Source of the DNA: a virus
Length of the DNA stretch: 63,484 nt
Direction: 5' to 3' (one strand)
Virus record (IMG/VR): IMGVR_UViG_3300018875_000006
Location: 1-63,484 of that record
Shown here: positions 6,452 to 16,300 of the stretch, in pieces
Position numbering within the stretch: the first letter of the stretch is position 1
Layout of the letters: each line of letters starts with the position of its first letter
Made by a program: the position numbers and the translations under genes
The notes under the pieces: model-generated
What the model was told of the DNA's origin: nothing
The model's input: only the letters and a program-made list of their open reading frames with translations
Databases searched by the model: none

Positions 6452-7174
6452 CTACGGATATTCGCGCCGGCTGGGGTCAAGTCCGGCAGCGAGCGGGTCG
6501 GGTAGGTCGGGCCCGGGGTCCCCGGTCTGGCGGCATGTGTAGCGGGTGGAGCCGTCGCTATCGGGGGTGCACTCGTAGGTAGCGCCTCGGTACTCGAATG
6601 TCCAGCTCGACGGCGGCGACCCGGCCGGTCCTGGCTCGCCGCGCTCACCCTGCGGGCCCTGCGGTCCGGCGGGTCCTGGCTCTCCCGGGGATCCGGGATC
6701 TCCGGGCGGTCCGGGCGGTCCGGGTTCGCCGTCGGCGCCGTCCGCTCCTGGAGCTCCGTCGGATCCGGGCGCGCCGGACGCCCCCGGCGATCCAGGGGCG
6801 CCATCCTCCCCTGCTGATCCAGATGGACCGGGCGGTCCGGACCGCCCAGGTGAGCCGGACGGCCCCGGTGATCCCGGCTCGCCCGACACCCCGGGATCAC
6901 CCGGCTCCCCCGGGTCGCCCTTCGGTCCACGCACGGACTCGCCTGGCTCGCCGCGGGATCCGGGCGGGCCTGCGATCGGTGTGCCACCAAGCCGCTCGAC
7001 CTGCGTGGCCAGCGCGTCCCGGGCCTCGTTGGCAGTGCGCAAGTCGCCCGACAGCAGCACCACTTGGATGGCGAGCCAGCCGAGGAAGGCGACGACGAGG
7101 ACAGCGGTGAGGGCGATAAGCCATTCGGCGCGCGGCAGCCGAAGGGCGCGGCGCTTCTTGCGGAGGCCGATCAC
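6452..7174 (-). CDS. Membrane-anchored collagen-like protein
   Basis: 240 residues. A basic N-terminus ([15 protein letters not shown]) leads into one transmembrane helix (about 20-42) and a short coiled coil ([16 protein letters not shown]). About 120 residues of Gly-X-Y triplets (roughly 66-188) follow, then a small C-terminal domain with two cysteines (YECTPD, YTCRQT). The Gly-X-Y run should form a triple helix outside the membrane. It overlaps the previous gene by ATGA and lies in the lysis cassette, so a cell-envelope role at lysis is likelier than a tail-fibre role, though the latter cannot be excluded. Confidence 0.8.
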   Translation of the reverse strand: MIGLRKKRRALRLPRAEWLIALTAVLVVAFLGWLAIQVVLLSGDLRTANEARDALATQVERLGGTPIAGPPGSRGEPGESVRGPKGDPGEPGDPGVSGEPGSPGPSGSPGRSGPPGPSGSAGEDGAPGSPGASGAPGSDGAPGADGADGEPGPPGPPGDPGSPGEPGPAGPQGPQGERGEPGPAGSPPSSWTFEYRGATYECTPDSDGSTRYTCRQTGDPGPDLPDPLAAGLDPSRREYP

Positions 7175-7521
7175 TTCTCCACCACCGCCCAGATCGCGAT
7201 CGCCGCCGACAGCAGTCCTATCAGCACCGGCACGATGAGCTGGTACAGGCGGGCCTGCCGCTCCCGCTCACGCCGGTCGCGTTCGTCGCGCTGATACTGC
7301 TCGAACGCGTTCTCCAACGCCTCGTTGGCGTCCTTGGCCTTCTGGAGCTCCTGGCTCAGCTGGTTGATGCGCTGGTCGGTGTAGGCGGACTGGAGGGCAT
7401 ACACCTCGGTGGAGACGACTTTGTCGAGGCGGGCGTTGATGCCCTGCCCCATCGCCTGGACCTCGTGACGGAGGGCCGCGACCGCGCGACCGAGCTCGCC
7501 GACGCTCAGGTCGTCGGTCAC
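7171..7521 (-). CDS. Coiled-coil protein with C-terminal membrane helix (lysis cassette)
   Basis: 116 residues. An N-terminal helical head carries [18 protein letters not shown], a long coiled coil spans about 45-90 ([20 protein letters not shown]), and one transmembrane helix closes the protein ([20 protein letters not shown]). The tail-anchored topology resembles second holins or spanin-like proteins. It lies between holin and collagen-like protein and overlaps the latter by ATGA. Confidence 0.7.
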   Translation of the reverse strand: MTDDLSVGELGRAVAALRHEVQAMGQGINARLDKVVSTEVYALQSAYTDQRINQLSQELQKAKDANEALENAFEQYQRDERDRRERERQARLYQLIVPVLIGLLSAAIAIWAVVEK

Positions 7522-7534
7522 GTGCTACTCCGAT

Positions 7535-7882
7535 TCAGATGCCCCGCGGACCGGCAGGCGAGTTGGCCGGGGACACCTGGCCGCGGGTGAGGAGGCCGAG
7601 CGCGGCGAGGACGACCGCGTTGAGGGCGCCGATCTTCTCCGGGTCGAGCTCCAGGCCGTATGCGGCGAGGAGCGCGGCCACGGCGGCGACCAGGCCGGTG
7701 AACGCGCTGGGCGCGATGGGCCGGGTCACGGCCGCGGTGGCCGCGGCGAACACCGCGGAGATGACGGCGACGATCGCGCCAGCCTGCTCGGCGGACAGGC
7801 CGAACCCGAACGTGACGAGCAGGGACAGGCCGGCCGAGATGGTGGCGATGAGAAGAGCAGGCTCTCTGCCGAAGATGCGCAT
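7535..7882 (-). CDS. Holin
   Basis: 115 residues from ATG 7882, overlapping the endolysin stop by ATGA. Hydrophobic segments include LLIATISAGLSLLVTFGFGL, AGAIVAVISAVFAAATAAV and AFTGLVAAVAALLAAYGLEL, with a weaker one near the end. Size, hydrophobicity and position immediately after the endolysin fit a holin that permeabilises the membrane. A longer frame that starts inside the endolysin was rejected. Confidence 0.8.
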   Translation of the reverse strand: MRIFGREPALLIATISAGLSLLVTFGFGLSAEQAGAIVAVISAVFAAATAAVTRPIAPSAFTGLVAAVAALLAAYGLELDPEKIGALNAVVLAALGLLTRGQVSPANSPAGPRGI

Positions 7883-8685
7883 CAGGACTCCTTCTGTGTG
7901 GCGGCCCGCAGCTGGGCGACCTCGGCACGGAGGGCTTCGAGCTGGCGGAGGATGGCGGTGGTGTCCTCGGCGGCGGCGCGGGCGTACCCGTAGGTCGAGC
8001 CGAGCGCCGTGTTCACCGTGATCGTCTTGTCGGCGAGGCCCTTGTCGTCGGGCCAGCGGGCGGGCAGCCAGCTGCCCAGCTTGACGTGGTCGCCGAGGTC
8101 CATGCCGGTCTCCTGCGCGGTCGAGGGGGTGTTGGGGCTCGGCGCGGGTACGGGGCTGCCCTTTGCGCGGGCGACGATGCCCGGGACCACGACCTCCCGG
8201 AACTGGCGGATGCGGGCCGCGCCCGGGCACGCGGTCCCGCCCGTAGACCACTGGGGGAAGAGGCTGTGGTAGCCGAACCCGGGGTCGTCGTGGCTGCGGC
8301 AGATCCGCAGGGGGATGCTGTGCCGCTGGTGCATCCACACACCGAGGCGGATCAGCTGCTCAATCTGCTCGGGCGTCCACGGGTCCGAGGCCTTCGTGTT
8401 GGACGCGGTCTCGATCGACACGGCGCCCGTGCCGTCCGGCCGACGGTTGGCGCCGGCGTTGGCGTCAGCGCGGGTCTCGGTGCCGATGTACTGGCCGAGC
8501 GATCCGTCGTAGTCCAGACCGAAGTGCGACTCCAGGTTGGTGCTGTCGCGCCAGTAGGCGTAGATCCGCTTTTCGTCCCACGGTGCGACGACCGAGTGGA
8601 CGATGAACTGCGTGGGTCGGATCGCGGGCTGCGCGTCCGACTCGGGCTGCAACTCCATGCGGGTGGCGCCGGGGTACCAGGCCAT
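7882..8685 (-). CDS. Endolysin, N-acetylmuramoyl-L-alanine amidase (Amidase_2/PGRP)
   Basis: 267 residues. The N-terminal amidase_2 domain has the zinc-ligand signatures FIVHSVVAP near residue 30, CRSHDDPGFGYHSLFPQW, and GGTACPGAARIRQF. Substrate loops include SHFGLDYDGSLGQYI. A proline/serine linker leads to a C-terminal region with a coiled coil (LRQLEALRAEVAQLRAATQ), perhaps for wall binding. It cleaves the amide bond between MurNAc and the stem peptide. First gene of the lysis cassette, 62 bp after the last tail gene. Confidence 0.9.
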   Translation of the reverse strand: MAWYPGATRMELQPESDAQPAIRPTQFIVHSVVAPWDEKRIYAYWRDSTNLESHFGLDYDGSLGQYIGTETRADANAGANRRPDGTGAVSIETASNTKASDPWTPEQIEQLIRLGVWMHQRHSIPLRICRSHDDPGFGYHSLFPQWSTGGTACPGAARIRQFREVVVPGIVARAKGSPVPAPSPNTPSTAQETGMDLGDHVKLGSWLPARWPDDKGLADKTITVNTALGSTYGYARAAAEDTTAILRQLEALRAEVAQLRAATQKES

Positions 8686-8747
8686 AGCGGCTCCAGAAAC
8701 GGGAGAAGCCCCGGGCCGGGCGGCGCGGAGCGGAGGGCAGGGCGGGG

Positions 8748-9407
8748 TTATGCGGGTTCGACGATGAGCTCGCGCAGGGCGATGGTGGCGGTCGTGCCGG
8801 TCTGGCTGGTGCGGTGCAGCAGCCTCGTGGTGTAGGTGGCGCCGGGTGTGAGCCCGACAAGGAGATGGGAGGCTGTGCCGCGCGCGAAGGTGCTGCCGTA
8901 GTGGCTGAAGCCGTTGATGTCGGCGGCGGCTTCCACTATCGTCCCGGAGCCGATACTGCTGCCGGTGCGGGTCTCGGGCGCGACGAGGGATCCGGCCGTT
9001 GTGCTCGAGTTCTCCACGCGCGCCCCGGAGGTGATCTTCACCGTGCCGGAGAGGGGGGCGGTGAAGACGACGCCGCAGGTCGCGTAGCTGCCGCCGGTCG
9101 AGCCGGTGCCGTAGGTGGTGATGCTGGTGTCGAAGGACGGGCTCTGCTGGTCGGACACGGATGCGCCGAGGAGTGGGAGCCAGGCCGACCCGGTGTAGAT
9201 GGTGATCAGATTGGAGTCCTGTAGCCAGGCGGCCATGCCCTCAACGGGGCTGGAGATCGCGGCGTTGCGGGCGGAAGCGGACGCGAACCGCATGATCGAG
9301 CGCTGGGCGAGGGCGTTGGCGATGTTCTTTGCGAGGGCCTCGGCGTTGGGGGCGTCGGTGAGGGACGCGACGCTGAGCCCCTGTCCGTAGTCGTCCGTTG
9401 TGGCCAT
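8748..9407 (-). CDS. Minor tail / appendage protein
   Basis: 219 residues, ATG start. The N-terminal 75 residues include an AWLQDSNLITIYTGSAWLPL segment typical of actinophage tail-appendage proteins, which ends the region that often trimerises. The C-terminal half is beta-rich (SGTVKITSGARVENSSTTAG, TYTTRLLHRTSQTGTTATI) and resembles a jelly-roll receptor-binding domain. Product assignment rests on gene order (between tail tip and endolysin) and this composition. Confidence 0.6.
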   Translation of the reverse strand: MATTDDYGQGLSVASLTDAPNAEALAKNIANALAQRSIMRFASASARNAAISSPVEGMAAWLQDSNLITIYTGSAWLPLLGASVSDQQSPSFDTSITTYGTGSTGGSYATCGVVFTAPLSGTVKITSGARVENSSTTAGSLVAPETRTGSSIGSGTIVEAAADINGFSHYGSTFARGTASHLLVGLTPGATYTTRLLHRTSQTGTTATIALRELIVEPA

Positions 9408-9421
9408 GCTGCACGACTCCC

Positions 9422-10021
9422 TTATGCGAGGCGGTACTTGCTGAGGGCGTCGAACTGGGCGTATTTGGTGCCGGTCGACGGCGGGGTTGGGTTGAAGTCG
9501 GTAAGCGTGACGGCACCGGTGCTGGTCACGGTCATGACACCGAAGTAGCCCGGGGCGACGCTCACGGTGACCCGGCTATTCTTCAGGGGTGTCGCCTCGG
9601 CGGGCAGAGTTGCGACCGTCATACCGGCCGTGAGCACACCCGAGATCGTGCCGATGCCGCACAGACCCGCCGTGCCGTCCCCGTACAGCCGGTAGGCGGG
9701 CGTGTTGTAGGAGGCGATCGCCGTCCATCCAGATGCCAACGTGAAAGGTTTCCACGCCCCGTCCCCGGTGGCGAGACGGCCGGCCGCAAGCCAGCTCCCG
9801 GAGCTGGAAACGGTGACAATGATGACGTCGCCGACGGTGGGCGCCTGGTAAGTCTGCAGGCGGCGGGCGACGATCCCGTCGGTGGTGGTGACCGTGCCGT
9901 CCGTGCCGACGGTCTGGACGACGGCCTGCCGCCAATCACTCCCACGTACCGTGGGGGACCGCTCTCCCGTGCGCCGGGCCTGCTGCCGCAGGGCGTAGGC
10001 CAGGTCCCGGTGTGTGCTCAC
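9422..10021 (-). CDS. Minor tail protein
   Basis: 199 residues. GTG start overlaps the preceding stop by GTGA. N-terminal helix DLAYALRQQARRTGER, then a small beta-barrel-like region (TVTTTDGIVARRLQTYQAP, VGDVIIVTVSSSGSW) and a second beta-rich domain. A short OB-like domain following the DUF5047 protein is the usual order in Streptomyces siphophages, so a baseplate/tail-tip role is inferred. Confidence 0.6.
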   Translation of the reverse strand: MSTHRDLAYALRQQARRTGERSPTVRGSDWRQAVVQTVGTDGTVTTTDGIVARRLQTYQAPTVGDVIIVTVSSSGSWLAAGRLATGDGAWKPFTLASGWTAIASYNTPAYRLYGDGTAGLCGIGTISGVLTAGMTVATLPAEATPLKNSRVTVSVAPGYFGVMTVTSTGAVTLTDFNPTPPSTGTKYAQFDALSKYRLA

Positions 10022-11109
10022 GTGCCCTCCCTCGCCGAGATGGTGCTGATCGGGAAGGCTCCGCCGATGTCGAGCGGCACGGTGAAGCTGGCGGTTTGGT
10101 GGAGTTCGGGGTAGCCGTCCGGGTGCACGATCCGGAGCACGTCGCCCGCCTCCAGAGCGGGGTTGGGCAGCGAGCTGAAGTCGCCGACAGCGTTAGGGGC
10201 CTTCAGTTCCGCGAGCTTCAGCCGGGCCGCTGACTGGCATGCCGCGGTGCTGATCAGCGTGGAGGAGCTATAGAAGGCCGGGCGGCGACCGAAAGGACCG
10301 CCCCAGTACGTGGGCGAGCCCGGGTCGTCGTCGGTGACCAGGGCGGAGACGGGTGCGACGCCGTCACTGGCGTTCTCGCCGCGGGCCAGGACCCCGTTGT
10401 GGACGCGGTCGCTGGACATGCCGCGAGTCGCCGAGATGTAGGCGCCGCCCTCCTTGGCCGCGATCTCCCAGACTGGGGTGGCGGTGAGCAGGTCAGGCAG
10501 GGTCGCGATGACGAACTCGCCATCCGGGGTCGCGTACACCTCGGCGCCCGCGGCGGCGGCGATCTCCTGGCACGCCGCCCACGAATCGCCCTCGATGTCG
10601 AAGGTGCGGCGGCCGATCGTGACGGTGCCGGTCGTGTTCAGGACGGAGGCGCTGGGCAGGGAGCGCTGGATGAGGGCGGTGATGGCGCTGGCCACGGTGC
10701 CGCTCGCGGTGTAGGGGGCGGTGAAGCGGTCGTCTGCGACGACCGCCGACAGGTCTTTGCCCTGCAGGGTGACGGGGCCCTCGGAGACGTCGCCGTCGAC
10801 CGAGTCGAGCCGGAACACGCCGAGTGGTACCAGCTCCTGGCTGCCGTCGCCGTAGTCGACGCCGCGGGAGATGCGGAGCCGGGCGCCATAGGTGGCCAGC
10901 TGGTCGGACGGGGTGCGCGGGATCAGCGCCGGGTCGGGGCAGGTGACGGTGCAGGTGCGGCGGATCACCTGTCCGCGGTCCACGGTCACCGACCCGCCCG
11001 TGTGCGGCAGGTCGATGACGCGTCCGTCTGTGAGGTACAGCTCCACCCGGGTGACTGGGGTGTGGTCTTCGGTGAGGCGGGTGAGGAACCGGTCGGAGAC
11101 GGGATACAC
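10018..11109 (-). CDS. Tail-tip protein, DUF5047-like
   Basis: 363 residues from GTG 11109, which has GGAGGTGAG in front; an upstream frame start would lie inside the previous gene. The N-terminus PVSDRFLTRLTEDHTPVTRV, then VTVDRGQVIRRTCTVTCPDP and YGDGSQELVPLGVFRLDSVD match my memory of DUF5047 minor tail proteins of Streptomyces phages, which resemble the gp27-like hub fold. Likely tail-tip hub component. Confidence 0.7.
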   Translation of the reverse strand: MYPVSDRFLTRLTEDHTPVTRVELYLTDGRVIDLPHTGGSVTVDRGQVIRRTCTVTCPDPALIPRTPSDQLATYGARLRISRGVDYGDGSQELVPLGVFRLDSVDGDVSEGPVTLQGKDLSAVVADDRFTAPYTASGTVASAITALIQRSLPSASVLNTTGTVTIGRRTFDIEGDSWAACQEIAAAAGAEVYATPDGEFVIATLPDLLTATPVWEIAAKEGGAYISATRGMSSDRVHNGVLARGENASDGVAPVSALVTDDDPGSPTYWGGPFGRRPAFYSSSTLISTAACQSAARLKLAELKAPNAVGDFSSLPNPALEAGDVLRIVHPDGYPELHQTASFTVPLDIGGAFPISTISAREGT

Positions 11110-11116
11110 GGCTGGC

Positions 11117-13345
11117 TCACCTCCGCCGGTCGAGGAGCACGTCCTCCCAGGTCTCGTAGGTGTCGAGGACGTCCTGCCAGGTCGCAAACTCGGTGAGCAC
11201 GTCCTGCCAGGTGCGGCCTGCGGCTCCGTTGACGCCGACCGCGGTCGGCATGTCCGCCTCCACCACGGGCAGCGTCCACGCCCGCCACGGTTCCTGCGCG
11301 AGCGCTCCGACCCGGGCTTCGGTGATGCCGGCGACGTTGACGTACATGTCGCTGACGCCCATGCCGGGTGCGGCCTGCCACAGCAGCGTGCTCCCGGAGT
11401 CGAGCAGTCGGTGCAGGGCGGCGAGTTCCTCGGCGGAGCGCGTCCAGACCGTCAGGTCACCTTCCAAGCCCTGCCGCTGCCCTGACAGGACGACCTTGTT
11501 GCGCCGCCCGCGGACGACGAACGTGGCCTGTTCGATGGGCCGCTGCCAGTCCGGCGCCCGCTGCACCAGCACTCGCATGTTGCGCTGCGGGTTGCCGGGA
11601 TCCTTCAACCACGCCTCGTTGACGTCCGGCAGGTCGAGTGTGACCGTCTCGGAGGAGCGGGTGGCAGCGGCAGCGGTCTTGCTGGCCCGGAGTTCGATGC
11701 GGTAGTAGACCGGCGTCCGCATCGGCGCCTCGTGATCCTCCACGATCAGCAGGTCTGAGGTGATCGGCACTTGGTCGAGGAGCCCGGACGGCCCGCGGAC
11801 CAGGGTGCGGGACCCGTCCTGCGTCACCCGGTACACGGTGAGTAGGTACTCCAGGGGCAGCTCGCGCAGAGTCAGCGTCGTGTAGCCGTCGTCCGAGTGG
11901 GTTTTGACATCGGTGAGCGGCAGCACCTGCCACAGAGCGACCGAGTCGATGTGGATGACACTGCTGGCGGCCGTCGCGCTGACCAGCACCTCGACGGCAG
12001 CCTGAGTGGCCGCAGCCGGGGCCTCGCCGTCGCTGGGCATGCCGTACCAGGCCGTGCCGGGCAGCGAGTAGGCGGTGCCGGTCGACGCGCCGAGATCAGT
12101 GTTGGCAGCGTTGTACCAGCGGACCCGGACGAGCACGCCCGACCAGCTGCCGGCCGCCGGACGGGCGGTCAACCTGGCCCTCCAGTTCACACCGCCCGTC
12201 ACCGGCACCCGCGCCGACCGCAGCGTCGACACGGACGCGGTCGACGACGTGACGGCCAGGGAGTAGGAGCCGTCATAGGCGGCGTTTCCCCACGGCGTGG
12301 ACCGGGCGATCGTGGCCACCCCGGCCGCGACCGTCCATCCCGCGATGCCCTGCTCGAACGAGCTGTCCGCATACGGCAGGACGCTGCCGGCTTGTACTAC
12401 GGGGGCGGCCCGGATTACGACGGTCTCCAGGCGCAGCACTTGCCCGGCCGAGGCGCCGTCCAGGCCGGCCGCCAGCGAGCACGTCGCAGCGGTGGGCGGC
12501 GCGATCGCGGAGACCCGCTGCCGGTACATGCCCGTTCCCGGCGGGGCCAGCGTGCTGCGCTCGGCGCCGACCTGGTTGCCGTTGACGTCATGGAACCGCA
12601 GCTCAATCCACGCCGAGGCGGTGAGGACGGGCGGCTGGAGGTAGGCGTAGGCAAGGTACTCGGTGCCCGGCGTGACCGTCGGCCGGTCGACGGTCTGCAC
12701 GGCCGCGTTGCCGACGGCGACCGCGGTCATCGCCAGCGTGTGCCCGCCCGCGAGCCAGCTCGTCGCCGACCACGACATCACCGGCACCTGGCGGGTGATG
12801 GTCGCGTTGACCAGCGGCATCCACCCGGAGGCGTCGACCTCGGTGGACTCCACGTTGAACGGCAGCAAATTGCCCTGCGTCCGCAGCGGCAGGCCGAGGT
12901 AGGCGTTCTCCCAGTAATGGTTGACGCCCGCACCGGGCTCTGTCGACGAAAGGATCACCTGCGCCCGCGTGGCGCCGGCCGGCGCGACCCCGGCGACACT
13001 GACCCGGTGCCACGACGAGGACGCGGCCATCGTGGACAGCGACCAGGTGATGCTGAGCTCGGTGGCCACGTTGGACATCCAGCGGATGCCGATCCGCTCC
13101 GCCGTCGACGATGCCCCGGCCGTGTCCGCGAACACGAAGTACGTCGTGCCCGCGGTGACCGGATAGGAGGCCATGGTGACGGCCTGCATCTCGCCCGCCG
13201 CCGCCGACTTGACGACGAGGCAGCCGTCACCCACCCGCCCGCCCGTCCCCTTCGACAGGGTGCAGTTGAGCTTCTGGACCCAGCCGGCGATGGTCGGATC
13301 CATCGTCTCGGTCGTCGAGGAGAGGAAGTTCCCGGGGAACGCCAA
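11117..13345 (-). CDS. Large minor tail protein with carbohydrate-binding-like modules
   Basis: 742 residues, TTG start with GAGGAGG upstream. Three or four beta-sandwich modules of about 150 residues fill the first 480 residues. They share a pattern of YPVTAGTTYFVFADT / PVTGGVNWRARL and paired Trp-rich strands, like CBM modules. The C-terminal part carries ATFVVRGRRNKVVLSGQRQG, a distal-tail-like region, and ends with three tandem copies of TWQDVL/TWEDVL. Probably a distal tail / host-binding protein. The module repeats suggest wall-polysaccharide recognition. Confidence 0.7.
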   Translation of the reverse strand: MAFPGNFLSSTTETMDPTIAGWVQKLNCTLSKGTGGRVGDGCLVVKSAAAGEMQAVTMASYPVTAGTTYFVFADTAGASSTAERIGIRWMSNVATELSITWSLSTMAASSSWHRVSVAGVAPAGATRAQVILSSTEPGAGVNHYWENAYLGLPLRTQGNLLPFNVESTEVDASGWMPLVNATITRQVPVMSWSATSWLAGGHTLAMTAVAVGNAAVQTVDRPTVTPGTEYLAYAYLQPPVLTASAWIELRFHDVNGNQVGAERSTLAPPGTGMYRQRVSAIAPPTAATCSLAAGLDGASAGQVLRLETVVIRAAPVVQAGSVLPYADSSFEQGIAGWTVAAGVATIARSTPWGNAAYDGSYSLAVTSSTASVSTLRSARVPVTGGVNWRARLTARPAAGSWSGVLVRVRWYNAANTDLGASTGTAYSLPGTAWYGMPSDGEAPAAATQAAVEVLVSATAASSVIHIDSVALWQVLPLTDVKTHSDDGYTTLTLRELPLEYLLTVYRVTQDGSRTLVRGPSGLLDQVPITSDLLIVEDHEAPMRTPVYYRIELRASKTAAAATRSSETVTLDLPDVNEAWLKDPGNPQRNMRVLVQRAPDWQRPIEQATFVVRGRRNKVVLSGQRQGLEGDLTVWTRSAEELAALHRLLDSGSTLLWQAAPGMGVSDMYVNVAGITEARVGALAQEPWRAWTLPVVEADMPTAVGVNGAAGRTWQDVLTEFATWQDVLDTYETWEDVLLDRRR

Positions 13346-13355
13346 GATGACCTCC

Positions 13356-16300
13356 TCAGCTCGCGTTCAGTGCCTGGATGAGCTCGCCTTGTGCGGTCCG
13401 CACCTCTGCCCGTGCGATGTCAGTGATCTGCTCGTTGCCGACGTACACGGCGATGGCGAGGTCGCCCAGCTGCTGCTGCGCCGACCGCGTGGCCAGTGAG
13501 GTGAGGGCGTTGGCTTGGGCCGTCGTGTAAACGGGCTCGGGCCGACCGGTGCCGTTGTAGGCAAGGTTCATCCCCGGCTGGAGGTAGCCGCCGCTGTCGT
13601 AGCTGCTGGGCTTGAAGCCGTACCAGCTGTCGAAGAGGCGGTCGTTGTAGCCTCGCGCCCGCCGGCCGACGACGACGCCGTCTCCGCCGCGGCTTTCGAC
13701 GTTGACGCCGCCGAGGGTGCCTGCGGTGTGGCCGACGCCCGCGTTCGTGATGCCGATCATAAACGGGGACTTCTGGCCCAGCCTCCACCCGGGCGGGGCT
13801 GTCCGGCCGGAAAACGCCATAGTCGCCCAGCGTCGGTGGGGCTTCTGGCCTCGAATCACCGACTCGATCGCCGACATGAATCCGGAGCAGTCCCAGCTGG
13901 GGTCGCCGTTGCCTGCCCACTGGTAGGGCTTGCCGTGCTGAGTCTTTGCCCAGGCCAGCGCCTTCTGGATGCGCGGCCCTCCGACGCCTCCGGCGCCCCG
14001 CTTGTCTGCCTCCTTGGAGTAGCCGAACAAGGCGTCGATGATCCGTGTGGGGATGCGGCGCAGCATTCGGCCGATACCGGTGTCCATACCGGGGAACCGC
14101 TTGAGCAGCGGGTCGACGACCTTCTCGACGCCCGCGCGCGCGGACCCTTCGAGGGTGTCGCCCAGCCACGATGCCCCCTCCTTGATCTTGTTCCAGGCGG
14201 CCGAGCCAGCGCCGGCGACGGCCGAGCCAGCGGACTTGATCCATCCGAAGATGCCGCCGTCCGCGAACCGCTGCACCGGGTAGGTACCGCCCGCCGCGTA
14301 GCGCAGCGAGCGGTCGGTGGGCGTGGGCGGGTTGCCTCCGAACACCGGCGCGAGGGCGGCCTTGATGCCCTGCGCACCCCGGGAACGGGCGATGGCGTTC
14401 ATGGTGTTGACGAAGCCTGAACCCATCGCGCGGGTGAATTCTGGCCGCATGATGGCTTCGCCGCCGCTGAGCTCCAGGGCTCCGCCGGTTGGGGAGATGA
14501 AGCGGTGCACGTCCCGTCCGGGGGTGTAGCCGGGCATGATGCCGCCGGACCGGAAGGTGAAGCGGTTCAGTTTGGGGGCACCGAACGCGCCCGCGATCTT
14601 GTTCCAGACGCCGCGGATGCCATTGTTGTAGACGACATCGACGATGAACTGTACGGGCGCCTTGGCGATGCCCTCCAGCTTGTCCCACGCAATCTTGATC
14701 GCCTTGCGGGCGGCGTCGAAGCTTGCGGCGACCGCCTTCACGGCGTCCTTGAGGGTGGTGAAAACGGGTTTGATGCCCTTCTCCCACACGGTGGAGATCG
14801 TCGACTTGATGCCGTCCCACACCGGCCTGATCACGTGGTCGTAGATCCACCGGAAGACTGCGGCGAACGGGCCTTTGATGTAGTCGGCGATGTCCGGCAG
14901 GATGCTGTGCCCGATCAGCACGTCGTAAAGCCACTCGAACTTACGGACGATCCAGCCGATGACCGGCTTGATGATCTCGGTCCACAGCCAGCTGAACCAT
15001 CCGCCGAGGGTCTGTAGGCCGCCCCACAGGTACTGAAAGCGCGGCTTGAGCCACTTGTCCCAGGCGGCGGCTACGGTGTCCTGGATGGCAGTCCACACCG
15101 CCTGGACGCCGTCCCGGAACCACTCGAACTTGGTGTAGAGGAACGCGACGATGGCGACCAGCCCGAGGATAGCCAGCCCGATCCAGCCCCAAGGCCCGGC
15201 CATGGAGACCAGATTGAACGCCGCCATAGCAACGCTGGCCAGCAGCATCGCTCCTCGCCACGCGAGCATGGCCAGTCGCCAGGCCGTCACGGCGAGGACG
15301 ATGCCGTAGATGCCTTGGATCACCCAGGGCGCGTTGTCTCCAACCCACTGGAGGCCCTGTGAGAGCACGCTGATCGTTCCGAGGACGATGCTAGTGATGG
15401 GCTGCATGGCCACAGCGATTGAGACCAGTGCGCCGCCGATGTCCTTCAGGACCTGCCAGAGCTGCGGCGCCATCTCTGCCGAGTAGGCGAGGAACCGCTC
15501 AAACCCCGGCGACCCCTTCAGGCTGGCACCCCAGTCGGCGAACCGCCCCGTAACGTCCTGCATCTTCTGAGAGATCGAATCCATGTGCGGCAGGAATGCG
15601 CCGACGATCCCCGCCATACCCTTGAAGACGTTGCCGAACGCCGTCCCCAAGCCGATAATGGCGGGCTTCACCGACTTCTGCAGGTCCTCCTTGAAGCCCT
15701 TCCAGAACGGCGTCTTCAGCTCTGCCGACGCCTTGTCCATGAGCGTCTGGATGGCCGACGCCGCCGCCAGCACGAAGGGGGTCAAGCCCGGAAGAGCATT
15801 CTTGATCGCGTTCAGCGCCCTCGTGAAGATCGGCATCACCGCGGGCTGCAGCGACCGCGACCACTGGGAGAACGCCGTGCGCAGGCCGAGAAACGCATTG
15901 AACGTCTCCCGGGCAGCAGGCGTCAGCTTCGCAAGCTCCTGCCGGTACTTAGCCTGCGCGATGGCAGCCTGATCGACGCCCCCGGCCGCCTGAAGCGACG
16001 CGGAGGCGATCCCACGCTGCGCGGACGCGATCGAGTCGGCCGCGGACTGCTGTGCCTCAGCCAGCTGCTCCTGCGCCCGGGCCACCGAGCGTGCGCCGTC
16101 CTCCTGGGTGCGTGCCACGTTGCGCTGGGCCTCGGCGACCGCCTGCTGCGCTTCGACCTGCTGCCGGGCAGCGTCCTGCCGCGCCCGGGCCAGCTCCGCC
16201 TGCTGTCGGGTGACCGCCTCGTCGGCCTCACGCAGACGCTCCTGCGCGGCACGGACCGTCTCCGAGCCTTCGATGCCCGCCTTGTCCGCAGCCTTCTTCT

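Noticed and set aside
11897-13381. 494-codon + strand open frame
   Set aside because: Arg-rich antisense of the large minor tail protein.
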